A stretch of 64,000 bases of DNA from NCBI GenBank assembly GCA_001599355.1, contig BCGQ01000001.1, forward strand, positions 1,243,135-1,307,134, in the 5' to 3' direction. This DNA is from Nakazawaea peltata. Lineage: Eukaryota > Ascomycota > Pichiomycetes > Alaninales > Pachysolenaceae. Positions 19,515-28,809 of this stretch are shown here, in pieces; the stretch's first letter is position 1, and each line of letters begins with the position of its first letter. The notes under the pieces were generated by a model. The model worked only from the letters and a program-made list of their open reading frames with translations. It was not told where the DNA came from and made no database searches. The translations under genes and the position numbers were made by a program.

Positions 19515-20476
19515 ATCACAAGTGAAAGTGTCTTTTACTGATCACTTTGAACTGGCACTGTCTCTTCTGAAGTTAAGTCAGCTTGGATTAAAAATTTTCT
19601 TTACCTTAAACGGAATCACCTGAACAGGAAGTCAAAATTGAAACTTTTGTAATGCCTCAATAGGTAATATTCCATCTTATACTACATATAGTAATTATAT
19701 ACAAGCCGAAAAAATTTTCACTTTAAATTTTCAGTATAAAAAGGAGCAGATCTCTCATAGAATTCAATTATAAAGGGGTCAGTAGATAGACGGTGTATGA
19801 TGAGAAGAACGGGTAGGGGGACTCATTAAACGTTGAATACACGTTCTAAACGTGTCAGAAGACAGTTTACAGGGTGTATTCATGAACAATGTGTTATTTT
19901 GAGTACTCCTGATCCCATCTCTCTCCTCTTTCACCTTGCCTACCCTCCAAATATTCAGCTGGAGAACCCATTTCCAAACTCCAATGCTTCACAGGTGATC
20001 TACCCTTCGTCCATAAGTTTATGGTTTCGTTCATAAATGTATATCCCATTCAGATACTTAATGATGATTAACATAATGCGTGAACAATCTCTTAGTATAA
20101 AATACTGTGAGGAGAAACATGTTGCCTTCCTACTGACAGATATTTGAATGGGATATAACATTTATGGAAGATATGATGGGGTGGATGTAATGTTGGGTGC
20201 ACTTTAAATATAAGTAGGGGTGTAGTGTGGTCATGTAGATTCTCGATCCATCACCCTGAATATCCTTTACTATGGGCCATCTATTGCGCACGTAAATCTT
20301 TAACTATGAGCTTAACTATGGCGCACTGTAAAGTTTTAACTATGGGCTTAAGGTAGCGCACTCTCTGACCATAACAATTCATAATCTGCTAAGTAGTGCA
20401 CACCCAAAACAACACCTCATATCTAACGGTCCAAATTATTAACCTATTCATACAATCTATCCATTGATCATACACA
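19515..20476. other. Divergent intergenic MSL5-YIP4
   Basis: 962 bp. The MSL5-proximal part is AT-rich. A small frame at 19833-20036 has no recognisable features. A repeat block lies near the YIP4 side (annotated separately). No RNA gene recognised. Confidence 0.55.
20282..20362. repeat. Imperfect repeat around AACTATGG and GCGCAC
   Basis: TTTAACTATGAGCTTAACTATGGCGCAC is followed by TTTTAACTATGGGCTTAAGGTAGCGCAC, after an isolated TATTGCGCAC. That is about 2.5 copies of a 35-40 bp unit, some 120-195 bp upstream of YIP4. Confidence 0.7.
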
Positions 20477-21595
20477 ATGTCATCGCAATGGAAACCAACT
20501 AATGTCACACCCGAGAATGTGGCCGATTTCTCAATTGATGACGAAAATAACGATTTGTTAGATATCAATGGCTCTAATAACAATAACTACAATTCAAATC
20601 CGTTCGAGGCCGACGACGATGTGATGATCGAACTGGATGAGGTCAGCAATGTTAAGCCGGCTAGTGATTCTGGATACGTTGGTGGTGCTACTACGACTAC
20701 CAATACTGGAACTGCCAACGCTGATTCTTCCAGCTCCGCCGGTGGATTTTTCGCCAACTATACCAACCCATTTTCAGCTAATGCTTTCACTTCCTCGCTT
20801 AATAACGAGATTAACTCTACTATCAAGACCCGTGAACGTCAATTTAGCGGGGGAAATACGCTTGACGAAAGTGTATTACTGACAATTCGTCGTGATGTCG
20901 ATAAAATCGGTTTGAAATTACTTCATATCTTTTGGCCTATCCTGTTAAGACGTAAATTGGTGAATGTACAAAAATTCGCCAGAGTTCTGAGGAACCAAGG
21001 GGCCGAAGAAGATGAAGAAGAGGAGACTGAAACTGGAATAGGTGCTTCAGAAGCTGAAGAGATTTCTGCTGATTCAATTATCAAGATTCTCGACTGGGAT
21101 TTATGGGGTCCTTTGGTCATCACCCTTCTCTTCTCATTAACTATAACTTTCCTTCAAATTAGATCTCTTGATCCTAAATATGAGACCAAGCTGTCACAAA
21201 TTTTCAGTGGATCCTTCTCTTTAATTTGGGCCTCCTTGCTGGTACTTGCAATCAACACACAATTACTCTCTCCATTCCACGACAAAAGCTCTGGTTCAGC
21301 TGCTGGAACTGGAACCATCTCCCTCTCCCTCTTCCAAGGTATTTCAATCTTTGGTTATGCCATCTTCCCTATAACTGTGCTGCTGATAATCTCGGTATTC
21401 GTTACTATCAAACTTGTGAGGATTCCAATCTTCGCCGTTCTGTTACTGTGGTCAATCTATTCCACTTATCTCATCATTAAGATCATCAATAACTCTGGTG
21501 CCAACAAGGGTAAAGGTGATGACCGTATTTTCTTGATTGTTTATCCAATTTTCTTGGTCTTTGGAACCTATAGTTGGCTCTGTATAATTAGTTAG
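20477..21595 (+). CDS. YIP4: Golgi Yip1-family protein Yip4
   Basis: 372 residues. The cytosolic N-terminal half is acidic and Asn/Ser-rich and contains two NPF-type motifs (SNPFEADD, TNPFSAN). The second half begins with ILDWDLWGPLVITLLFSLTI, the DWDLWGPL signature of the YIP4/YIPF6 branch, followed by five hydrophobic segments to the C-terminus. Family members are small Golgi membrane proteins that bind Rab GTPases (Ypt family) and act in vesicle biogenesis. An acidic insert (EEDEEEETETG at about 177-187) lies before the first membrane segment. The ATG at 20477 opens MSSQWKPTNVTPENVADFSID. Confidence 0.9.
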   Translation: MSSQWKPTNVTPENVADFSIDDENNDLLDINGSNNNNYNSNPFEADDDVMIELDEVSNVKPASDSGYVGGATTTTNTGTANADSSSSAGGFFANYTNPFSANAFTSSLNNEINSTIKTRERQFSGGNTLDESVLLTIRRDVDKIGLKLLHIFWPILLRRKLVNVQKFARVLRNQGAEEDEEEETETGIGASEAEEISADSIIKILDWDLWGPLVITLLFSLTITFLQIRSLDPKYETKLSQIFSGSFSLIWASLLVLAINTQLLSPFHDKSSGSAAGTGTISLSLFQGISIFGYAIFPITVLLIISVFVTIKLVRIPIFAVLLLWSIYSTYLIIKIINNSGANKGKGDDRIFLIVYPIFLVFGTYSWLCIIS

Positions 21596-21836
21596 TTCTA
21601 TATATTAACTTTAAGCTATAGTGTTGTAATGGTGAGTATGTATTGTTCAAGCTAAGTGACTACTGAACTGTGAAGGGGTGATTTGGCGTAACCAAAGGTC
21701 GTGCACGAACAATTGCCTAATTAAGAAATCATATTACAATCAGAAGTCACAAAAGTCGTGCATTACTAATACATACTAATTGGGATAAGCTTACGTAATC
21801 ATCAAAGGTAAGTTTATATAAGATTTAACATTGTCT

Positions 21837-23090
21837 TCAATAAAACCCGAATCCCTGTTGCTGCTGTTGTAATTGCTGCTGATAGAGCAGTTGTTGTTGT
21901 AATTGTTGTTGTTGTTGTAATTGCTGCTGCTGCAACTGTTGTTGCTGTAATTGTTGCATTTGTTGTTGCTGCTGTTGCAGAAGTTGACTCAGAATTTGCA
22001 GTTTCTGCTCTTCAGTAATTGCAACAGGTGAACTATATAAATCTGGACGTTGATATAATGACATAATAGTAGATTTATCATAACCAGTAGCTTGTGGGAT
22101 CTGCAGTTGCATTTGTTGCAGTTGCAGAACAGAATTTTGATCTAAATATTGTTGTCCAGTTATCGGATCTACATAAACAATTAAACCCGTAGACTGATCT
22201 AAGAATGGTTGCAATTGAGCACCATTAGGCAGAACCATTGACTGAGCCTGAGCTTGAGATTGTTGCAGCAGTGGTTGTTGCAGAGACAGACCAGGATTAT
22301 CACTCAACCAATCAAACTGTTGAGCTGCAACATTGCCCAGAACACCAGTCTTGTTACTAGAAAGGAAATTCTCTCTTCTTTTAGGTAATGGAGGCAGAGG
22401 CAGATCATCCGATGGTAAAGATGAAGATCCATTGCGTTCTTGGTCTTGTAAAACCAGTTCCACAGCAATACGAGAATCTCCTCCAGTTAAAGCCAACAGT
22501 TCGATCAACAAATCTTGGTCTAAACCCATATCACGAGCCAACCGATAAGAAGCCAGATAATACTTCTTCTTATCATCTATTGAAGGAGGTAAATGGGACA
22601 ATTTAGGAATTCTTCTAGCAACAGATGAACCTCTTGAGCTACGAGAATGTCTCGAATCACGTCTTGGATAAGAATCTTCAGAATTGTCATCGTAATCATC
22701 TTCATATCCTCCATAACCATCAGCACGCTTGAACTTACCCTCGACGTATTTAGCCCTCAAATAACGATCAAGCAGACTAGAATCATCATCCAGCTCTATT
22801 GGGAACGGTTCTTTAGTGGCATTGTAAAGTTTGTTAACTCTACGGTTACCCCATTTGGATAAATTGATAAGGTCAGCTTCATGCCAAACATCCAATGATA
22901 ACGATTTGACCTTGGATACATTAGGACCCAATTTGCGATGCAGTCCAGCACATCTACCACATAAAAAGATACCAATATTGTAGGAGGCCCACGTTGGGTA
23001 AGTGGAGCCACATTCCCCACATTTATTCGAGTTTTCTGGGGCGTTTAAAAGAGAGATCAAGCGTCTTTCTGTTCTTTCTTGGTTACCCAT
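21837..23090 (-). CDS. GTS1: ArfGAP-domain protein Gts1-like
   Basis: 417 residues. The N-terminal ArfGAP zinc finger is intact: C24-x2-C27-x16-C44-x2-C47, followed by AGLHRKLGPNVSKVKSLSLDVW, whose Arg52 is at the family's arginine-finger position. A UBA-like segment lies at about 195-215 (LIELLALTGGDSRIAVELVLQDQ). The rest is Gln/Leu/Pro-rich and ends in a CAG/CAA-encoded polyglutamine stretch over the last 55 residues or so. That is the Gts1 architecture, a GAP for Arf with roles in metabolic oscillation and flocculation. The CTG codons inside the Gln-rich tail should read as Ala. It is divergent from ATG1. Confidence 0.88.
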   Translation of the reverse strand: MGNQERTERRLISLLNAPENSNKCGECGSTYPTWASYNIGIFLCGRCAGLHRKLGPNVSKVKSLSLDVWHEADLINLSKWGNRRVNKLYNATKEPFPIELDDDSSLLDRYLRAKYVEGKFKRADGYGGYEDDYDDNSEDSYPRRDSRHSRSSRGSSVARRIPKLSHLPPSIDDKKKYYLASYRLARDMGLDQDLLIELLALTGGDSRIAVELVLQDQERNGSSSLPSDDLPLPPLPKRRENFLSSNKTGVLGNVAAQQFDWLSDNPGLSLQQPLLQQSQAQAQSMVLPNGAQLQPFLDQSTGLIVYVDPITGQQYLDQNSVLQLQQMQLQIPQATGYDKSTIMSLYQRPDLYSSPVAITEEQKLQILSQLLQQQQQQMQQLQQQQLQQQQLQQQQQLQQQLLYQQQLQQQQQGFGFY

Positions 23091-23389
23091 GATGATAGAA
23101 GGTAATTGATGGGGATTGCAGTATAAGAATTGGCCTTAGTGGTATTATGGGTGATCCGGAATTGAGGAGTAATATATGGAAAGATAGTACCGGAAGGGGA
23201 ATTGGGGGTACACGACTAAGGGGGCAGAAAACGCAAAACTGAGGGCACAAAAAGAGGAAAAAGGCAAGGCAGGGCAAGGCAAGGCAAGCCTGAGATAAGA
23301 ACAGAAAGCAGCTCGATTCGCTTTATCGTATAGTCGTATAGAGGGTCGTGTGAGTGGTGCGCGGAATAGTAAGAGATAAGAGAAACAGA

Positions 23390-23562
23390 TAGACACAGCA
23401 TAGACAGCATAGACAGCATACACATTTTATATAGTATAGATAGTATACACAGCAGACACAATATACACCTTACATAGTATAAACCTTACATAGTATACAC
23501 CTTACATAGTGTACACATCATACAGATCATACACAGCATACAGAATACACACCTTATATACA
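23390..23562. repeat. CATAGACAG / CTTACATAGTATACAC repeats
   Basis: Three copies of AGACAGCAT are followed by several copies of TAGTATACACCTTACA and related ATACACA words. It is a degenerate minisatellite in the GTS1 promoter or leader. Confidence 0.7.
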
Positions 23563-23982
23563 TAGTGAAATACCTTACACTTCTTTCCTCTCTCACTATA
23601 TCCCATCATACGCACCCCCCCTCTAAATTTCTCTCCCTTTATGTTTCCCTCTGTTTTTCCTCTATTTTTCCTCTATCTTTCCTCCACAGTTATGTGTCAC
23701 TCACCTTTCCCACATAATTTCTCCTCTTACGCTCACACTATAAATTAATTTTCTTTATTTTGCTACGAGAGTCATCTCATTCAAACGCCTAGTGATCCGA
23801 TCCAGCTTGATCTGCCCCACTTTCTTCCTCCTGACTTCGCTAGTCTTCTCGTACTGACACCTCACCCCACTTCCTCACCCTAAATCTTCCCCCTCTCATC
23901 CCCTTACCCCCCTCCTTTACCTGACCCTTCCTTTTCTCCTTTTCTCCCTTTCCCTCTCCCCCTTCTGCCTTGCCCCTTTACC

Positions 23983-23996
23983 TTTCCCAATTAGTC
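23983..23996. promoter_or_regulatory. Half-conserved Mcm1 P-box-like site
   Basis: TTTCCCAATTAGTC keeps the left half and core of the P-box but not the right flank. It is about 430 bp upstream of the ATG1 start. Function is uncertain. Confidence 0.25.
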
Positions 23997-24424
23997 ACCC
24001 TTATCGCGCCATCACAAAAAAAATAATAAAAACATCGCCATCGCTTTAATTAATTAACTCATCCGAATAGCATACAGTGTACATAGATACTACACAGATC
24101 GCTATTAAACAGAGCTGCTGCTCAGATAGACAATACTGCGCTTAGCACGTTCAACACAGTGTCGCCACTGGTATTGTAACTTATATTTATTGACCACACT
24201 TTTGACCCTTTAAGGGCGCTTAATTCAATTTGACTATAAGGAGGTTTAGAACTCTCAGTTAACTTCACCTGTCAACCCGCCGTTGCAAATAGGCTTGAAA
24301 ATAGATCGCCAACCACCATCGCCCATCTGTGAACCACCGGTGAACCATCCGTCAACCACGCGTTACCCACTTGCCACCCATTACCACCCTTATCTCCCCA
24401 TATAATAGCCCCTTTAGATCAACC

Positions 24425-26893
24425 ATGCCAGAAAAACAAGTCGGCCGTTTCATAATCGGCCCGGAAATAGGAAGAGGTTCCTTTGCAAACGTCTATAAAG
24501 GATATGACTCCACCACTCACCAGCCTGTTGCCGTCAAGTCGGTCTTCAGATCCAAATTAAAGAACAAAAAATTATTGGAGAACTTGGAAGTGGAGATTTC
24601 CATCCTTAAATCGTTGAAACACCCTCATATAGTGTTACTTTTAGACTGTCAACGTACCGAGCAACATTTCCATTTGTTTATGGAGTATTGTTCGTTGGGT
24701 GATTTGTCGTATTTCATCCGCAAACGTGACCAACTCACTCAGACTCATCCATTGATTAAGAACATCCTTGAGAAATATCCATCGCCACCAGGTTCTCATG
24801 GTTTGAACCGTGCTATAGTTATCAATTTCCTCAAACAGTTGAGCTCTCTGTTGCGGTTTTTACGTGACCTGAATTTAGTCCATCGTGATATCAAACCTCA
24901 GAATCTTCTTTTGACCTACACCCCACATACGAAGCTGGAATTCGTCGCCCTGGGTTATTCAGGTTGTAACCCTGATCTCCCCATTCTCAAGATCCTGGAT
25001 TTCGGGTTCCTGAGGATCTTACCATCCACTTCCTTGCTGGAAACTTTGTGTGGTTCTCCTCTTTATATGGCTCCTGAGATTTTACGTTTCGAGAAATACA
25101 ATGCTAAGCTGGACTTATGGAGTGTTGGAGCTGTTCTTTATGAGATGAGTGTCGGCCATCCACCTTTCAAACTGTCGAACCATGTCGAACTTCTCCGTAA
25201 AATTGAGAAGACTAAGGATCGTATTACTTTCCCACAACTGTCCCAAGTGGATGAGGATGTGATCCGCTTGATTTGCGGTTTATTGAAATGTAATCCTACC
25301 GAAAGAATGGGATTCCAAGAGTTTTTCCTGGATCCGTTGACTTCTGATGATGACGGCAACTTATCCGGTGATAATTCCCTTACTGAGGATCCGCTTGTAG
25401 TACAAAATGTCGACGAGAGTTTGTTTATTAGTGAGTATTTGCCTCGTGAGAGCCATAAGAAAGAAAGAGGGGAACAACCACTGGTTTGGGAAGAAGAAGA
25501 TGATGATCACGAGAAGGAACCTGAGCTGCTGCAACAGCTGAAATTACCTCATAATTCGTCGGTTTCTCCTGATGATTCTTTACTTGTTCCAACTCCCAAA
25601 CGTAATCCTAATCTGTCAGAACTTTCCTTCGAGAAAGAGTACGTCGTTGTCGAGAAGAGAACTGTCGAGGTTAATCTGTTAGCCGATGAGTTACAATCGG
25701 CTGCGGTTGCTAATCAGGGTGCTGACAGATTACCTGTACTGGTTCCTGGAGCTTCTCAAGGTGCTATGCGTAGATTTTCATCTCGCTCGTCTTCAGGAGG
25801 AGCTGCAAATGCTTCTGGAAGACGTCCATCGATGAATGAACGTCGTATTTCCATCTCCTTGAGTCCAACTAACGCGTTAACAAAGCTGCTTGGTGTCGCA
25901 TCTACCAGGTTATTTGGCCAGCAACAGATATCACCTTATGTGATCGAAGGCCAAGGAATAATCACCGAGCAACTGCCAGTCTACAACCAATATCAACCTC
26001 AGTTGGGTAACACTGACCATAAACTAACTATTGGAAGTTCTTCTAGACCTATTTCGAGATCAATCTCTCGCTCAGGATCCAATAGCAGCTATGGAAGTAG
26101 CCCTGCAGCAGTCTCGGGATCCCCTGAACCTATTTCTTCAGCCGACTACGACACCATTATCGCCTTGGAATCACTTCTGACCAAATCACATGCCATCATG
26201 TTGTTTGCAGATATCAAATTCTCGCAATTGATGCCTCTTCCACCTTCACTCACAAACAGTGGAGTGTCACAAGCACAACAACAACATCAAGTGGACGATT
26301 TACCACTGGCAATGATCTTGACTATCAGTGAAGAAGGAATTCTGCTCTACATCAAGACCCTCTCGTTGTTATCACGCCTGATGAAGATCACCACTGCTTG
26401 GTGGAGCCAATACGGATCGTCCAGACAACCTCCTTCACGTCTTATCAGCCTCGTTCAATGGATTAGAGAACGTTATAACGTGGCCTTGGAGAAACTGGAG
26501 CATTTGAGAGCTTGCAAACTTAGGGCCGGTCCCGAGGTTTCTGCAGCTTCAAAGAAGAGCAAAGTAGTGCCTGAGAAATTGATCTTCAACCGAGCATTGG
26601 AGATCTCCAGAGCTGCTCTGGAAGATGAATTAAACGGAGTCAGATTAAGCGAATGTGAATTAGCTTACTCGACTCTGATTTGGATGCTCGAGCTGGTTCT
26701 CGATGAAGACCCAGCTTCCTCAACCCTCGAGAACGAAGAAAATGGTCCTCGTCTCGACCCAGAAGATGCTCTGACTGTAGAGAGTTTCATCGAGAGTATC
26801 GGAAAGAGACTTAATATACTCAGGAAGAAGATCGAATCTCAACAGCAGCAGCAACTTATTGCTTCGGGATCCCCTGTCTCGATGCATGAGTAA
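24425..26893 (+). CDS. ATG1: Autophagy-initiating Ser/Thr kinase Atg1
   Basis: 822 residues from the first ATG, MPEKQVGRFIIGPEIGRG. The kinase domain spans about 8-302: glycine loop GRGSFANVYKG, Lys38 in AVKSV, HRDIKPQN at 153-160 and DFG at 192-194. Residue 191 and the residue after FGF are encoded by CTG; read as Ala they restore the Atg1 motif KIADFGFA, and two more CTGs restore STSLAETLCGSP and NAKADLW. A long Ser-rich linker (about 330-570) and the conserved C-terminal EAT/tMIT helices (about 580-800), which bind Atg13, follow. Atg1 starts autophagosome formation with Atg13 and Atg17. The 5' flank has an in-frame TTG 18 codons upstream, which I do not use. Confidence 0.96.
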   Translation: MPEKQVGRFIIGPEIGRGSFANVYKGYDSTTHQPVAVKSVFRSKLKNKKLLENLEVEISILKSLKHPHIVLLLDCQRTEQHFHLFMEYCSLGDLSYFIRKRDQLTQTHPLIKNILEKYPSPPGSHGLNRAIVINFLKQLSSLLRFLRDLNLVHRDIKPQNLLLTYTPHTKLEFVALGYSGCNPDLPILKILDFGFLRILPSTSLLETLCGSPLYMAPEILRFEKYNAKLDLWSVGAVLYEMSVGHPPFKLSNHVELLRKIEKTKDRITFPQLSQVDEDVIRLICGLLKCNPTERMGFQEFFLDPLTSDDDGNLSGDNSLTEDPLVVQNVDESLFISEYLPRESHKKERGEQPLVWEEEDDDHEKEPELLQQLKLPHNSSVSPDDSLLVPTPKRNPNLSELSFEKEYVVVEKRTVEVNLLADELQSAAVANQGADRLPVLVPGASQGAMRRFSSRSSSGGAANASGRRPSMNERRISISLSPTNALTKLLGVASTRLFGQQQISPYVIEGQGIITEQLPVYNQYQPQLGNTDHKLTIGSSSRPISRSISRSGSNSSYGSSPAAVSGSPEPISSADYDTIIALESLLTKSHAIMLFADIKFSQLMPLPPSLTNSGVSQAQQQHQVDDLPLAMILTISEEGILLYIKTLSLLSRLMKITTAWWSQYGSSRQPPSRLISLVQWIRERYNVALEKLEHLRACKLRAGPEVSAASKKSKVVPEKLIFNRALEISRAALEDELNGVRLSECELAYSTLIWMLELVLDEDPASSTLENEENGPRLDPEDALTVESFIESIGKRLNILRKKIESQQQQQLIASGSPVSMHE

Positions 26894-26997
26894 TCTGGCC
26901 CGGTTTACGATATATTTCAATACTTATTACTGGTTTTATTTATGGAGCATTATACATTATATAGCATTAATCAGATACTGTGAAATGTCATTGTAGT

Positions 26998-28296
26998 TCA
27001 ATTATACCCATAGAGGACCTGTTGCTTCTCTTCATCACTAAGTAATATGAACAGTGGATCTTCTCTCTTGGAATGATTTGGGGTCACCCCATCTGGAAGA
27101 GGAATATCGTTGACGAGGAAGAATCGTGACACACATGACCATTTATGCCATGTGAAGTCCTTCCGAGGACGACAATTACAATGTAATTCACGACGGATGT
27201 CCCCTTGAGGTGGACAGTTTTGGTTTGGACGGTGGTAATATCCAGTATTATCGAAGTACTGGATCTGATCAAGAGGGAGTAACAATGACAGCAGCAAAGT
27301 ATGGACGGGAGCATCGCCCCATCTCTCGTAGAAGAAGCCACCTTTTTTATCCAAATGCTGGAAGAACAGTTCATACTCCTCACTCTGGAAGAAACTGAGT
27401 CTCAGAATCTCAAAATTGGACCAGAAATGACAAAGATTATACGAGTCACCATTGTTATCACTGATGAATTTTATATTGGAGTCTGGCAGTAACCATTCTG
27501 GATGCTGATCGAAAAAGAACTCTCGTGTCAGAGGCCAGAGTCCCTCTATAGTATTGGAAAGCTCCTGCATCAGCATATTAAATCCGTAGGTTTTGTTGTG
27601 ATCCACCATCACTTTGAACGGATCGTAGTTAATATCACATTCGAATCTGATATCAGGCTCGACTCTCCAGTAGAATTCGTACGGTTGGAGAACGTCCATC
27701 TTGTAGAAAAACCCGGAATTGAACCTGCACATATGTCTATAACTCTCACTACCCCCGTACATGATCTTCTTCAGTTTCATTCTACTACGACGTTCGGCCA
27801 GCTTGTCTTGGTCAATGAAATCAGGGTATGACCAATAGGCTTCTGGGATCTTCAGAAAGATGGCCCTCCCACTTACGGCAGAAGACACTTTATTTTGAAA
27901 TTCTTCGGTGAATTCTTCATCATTCATGAATATCCAGTCATAATGAAATTGATGGTTGAACCTCTGTTCAACATATTGTATAGATTGGAGCATCCCTTCG
28001 AGGTCCGAATTTCGCACCAACGACAACAAGGTTGCGTTCTCTCTATTGTCGTCGTAAACCTTGGCCTTTTGGCCGGCATTCTGGCCCTCATCATCACTAT
28101 CAATATACTTGTAAGTCCCACTCAACCATCCACTGGCCTTCTGGGCAATCTGCTGCACCATAGGATGGTCTATAATCTCCAGCATCATTGCTCCTTCCCC
28201 GGCCTCAACATAGTATAAGGTAGAACCTAAAGATACCACCACAAGGGCGAAAATGGTGCCGAAAACGACCACCAAGCGTTTCCTAGACAATTCCAT
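26998..28296 (-). CDS. KTR/KRE2-family alpha-1,2-mannosyltransferase
   Basis: 432 residues from the ATG at 28294-28296. An in-frame GTG 14 codons upstream is not used. It is a type II Golgi membrane protein: a short basic cytosolic tail (MELSRKR), a signal anchor at about 8-29, a stem, then the GT15 catalytic domain with NSDLEGMLQSIQYVEQRFN, YDWIFMNDEEF, YRHMCRFNSGFFY, YEFYWRVEPDIRFECDINYDPF and FYERWGDAPVHTLLLSL. These enzymes transfer mannose from GDP-mannose to O- and N-linked glycans. It cannot be assigned to one S. cerevisiae paralogue (KRE2, YUR1, KTR1-7) by eye. It is convergent with ATG1, about 100 bp away. Confidence 0.9.
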   Translation of the reverse strand: MELSRKRLVVVFGTIFALVVVSLGSTLYYVEAGEGAMMLEIIDHPMVQQIAQKASGWLSGTYKYIDSDDEGQNAGQKAKVYDDNRENATLLSLVRNSDLEGMLQSIQYVEQRFNHQFHYDWIFMNDEEFTEEFQNKVSSAVSGRAIFLKIPEAYWSYPDFIDQDKLAERRSRMKLKKIMYGGSESYRHMCRFNSGFFYKMDVLQPYEFYWRVEPDIRFECDINYDPFKVMVDHNKTYGFNMLMQELSNTIEGLWPLTREFFFDQHPEWLLPDSNIKFISDNNGDSYNLCHFWSNFEILRLSFFQSEEYELFFQHLDKKGGFFYERWGDAPVHTLLLSLLLPLDQIQYFDNTGYYHRPNQNCPPQGDIRRELHCNCRPRKDFTWHKWSCVSRFFLVNDIPLPDGVTPNHSKREDPLFILLSDEEKQQVLYGYN

Positions 28297-28809
28297 ACTG
28301 CCACGCACACGTCCGGATTCTATTTGTCCTGGATCCACTCCTAAATCTTGTCTTTTTCAAGGGTGCTTTCTCTGTGACCATCGCCGTTCTCCTCATTTCG
28401 GTGAATGTTCAAAGTTTCCCAATTAGGAAATCGCTTAGCGCCATAAACAGATGATAAGCCTTGGGGGGCGTGGTAGCCAGGAGAATGAGCTGGCGATTCA
28501 GGTGGGAATCAACGGGAATCGGATCAGATCAGAGCATCTCGACCAGACTTTCTCAATCCAAACCCCTCCCACTTCTACTACTTCCCCTCCATCGCTTCCA
28601 CTTCCTCAAATCTCACTAATGCATGTTTGAGGTACCTGCAGCATTTTACAAATTCTATGCATCGATCTAGATCACCAGATCAATTCGACAAATCTGAGCA
28701 TTTTACGAACTATCACCACCTCCAAGAACCCCCTTAAAGGGTCATCTTTACACCCTAACATATATCATACACCTTTATTCACATTATATAACTTGACTCA
28801 TGTCCACTT
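28297..28809. other. Intergenic upstream of the KTR-type gene
   Basis: Promoter of the mannosyltransferase (-), abutting the 3' end of SAK1 (-). It contains a strong P-box palindrome (annotated separately). Otherwise no feature is recognised. Confidence 0.55.
28415..28430. promoter_or_regulatory. Mcm1 P-box-like palindrome
   Basis: TTTCCCAATTAGGAAA differs from TTTCCTAATTAGGAAA at one base and is the strongest P-box match in the window besides 13298. It lies 119 bp upstream of the mannosyltransferase ATG on the minus strand. Binding is inferred. Confidence 0.5.

Larger units (their letters stand above)
23091..24424. other. Divergent intergenic GTS1-ATG1
   Basis: 1.3 kb. From the GTS1 side it holds a GGCAA microrepeat (23262-23290), a repeat block (23390-23560), a long pyrimidine-rich region (about 23580-23990) and the ATG1 leader. 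No additional gene is recognised. In-frame sequence upstream of the ATG1 ATG begins with a TTG and is leader. Confidence 0.6.
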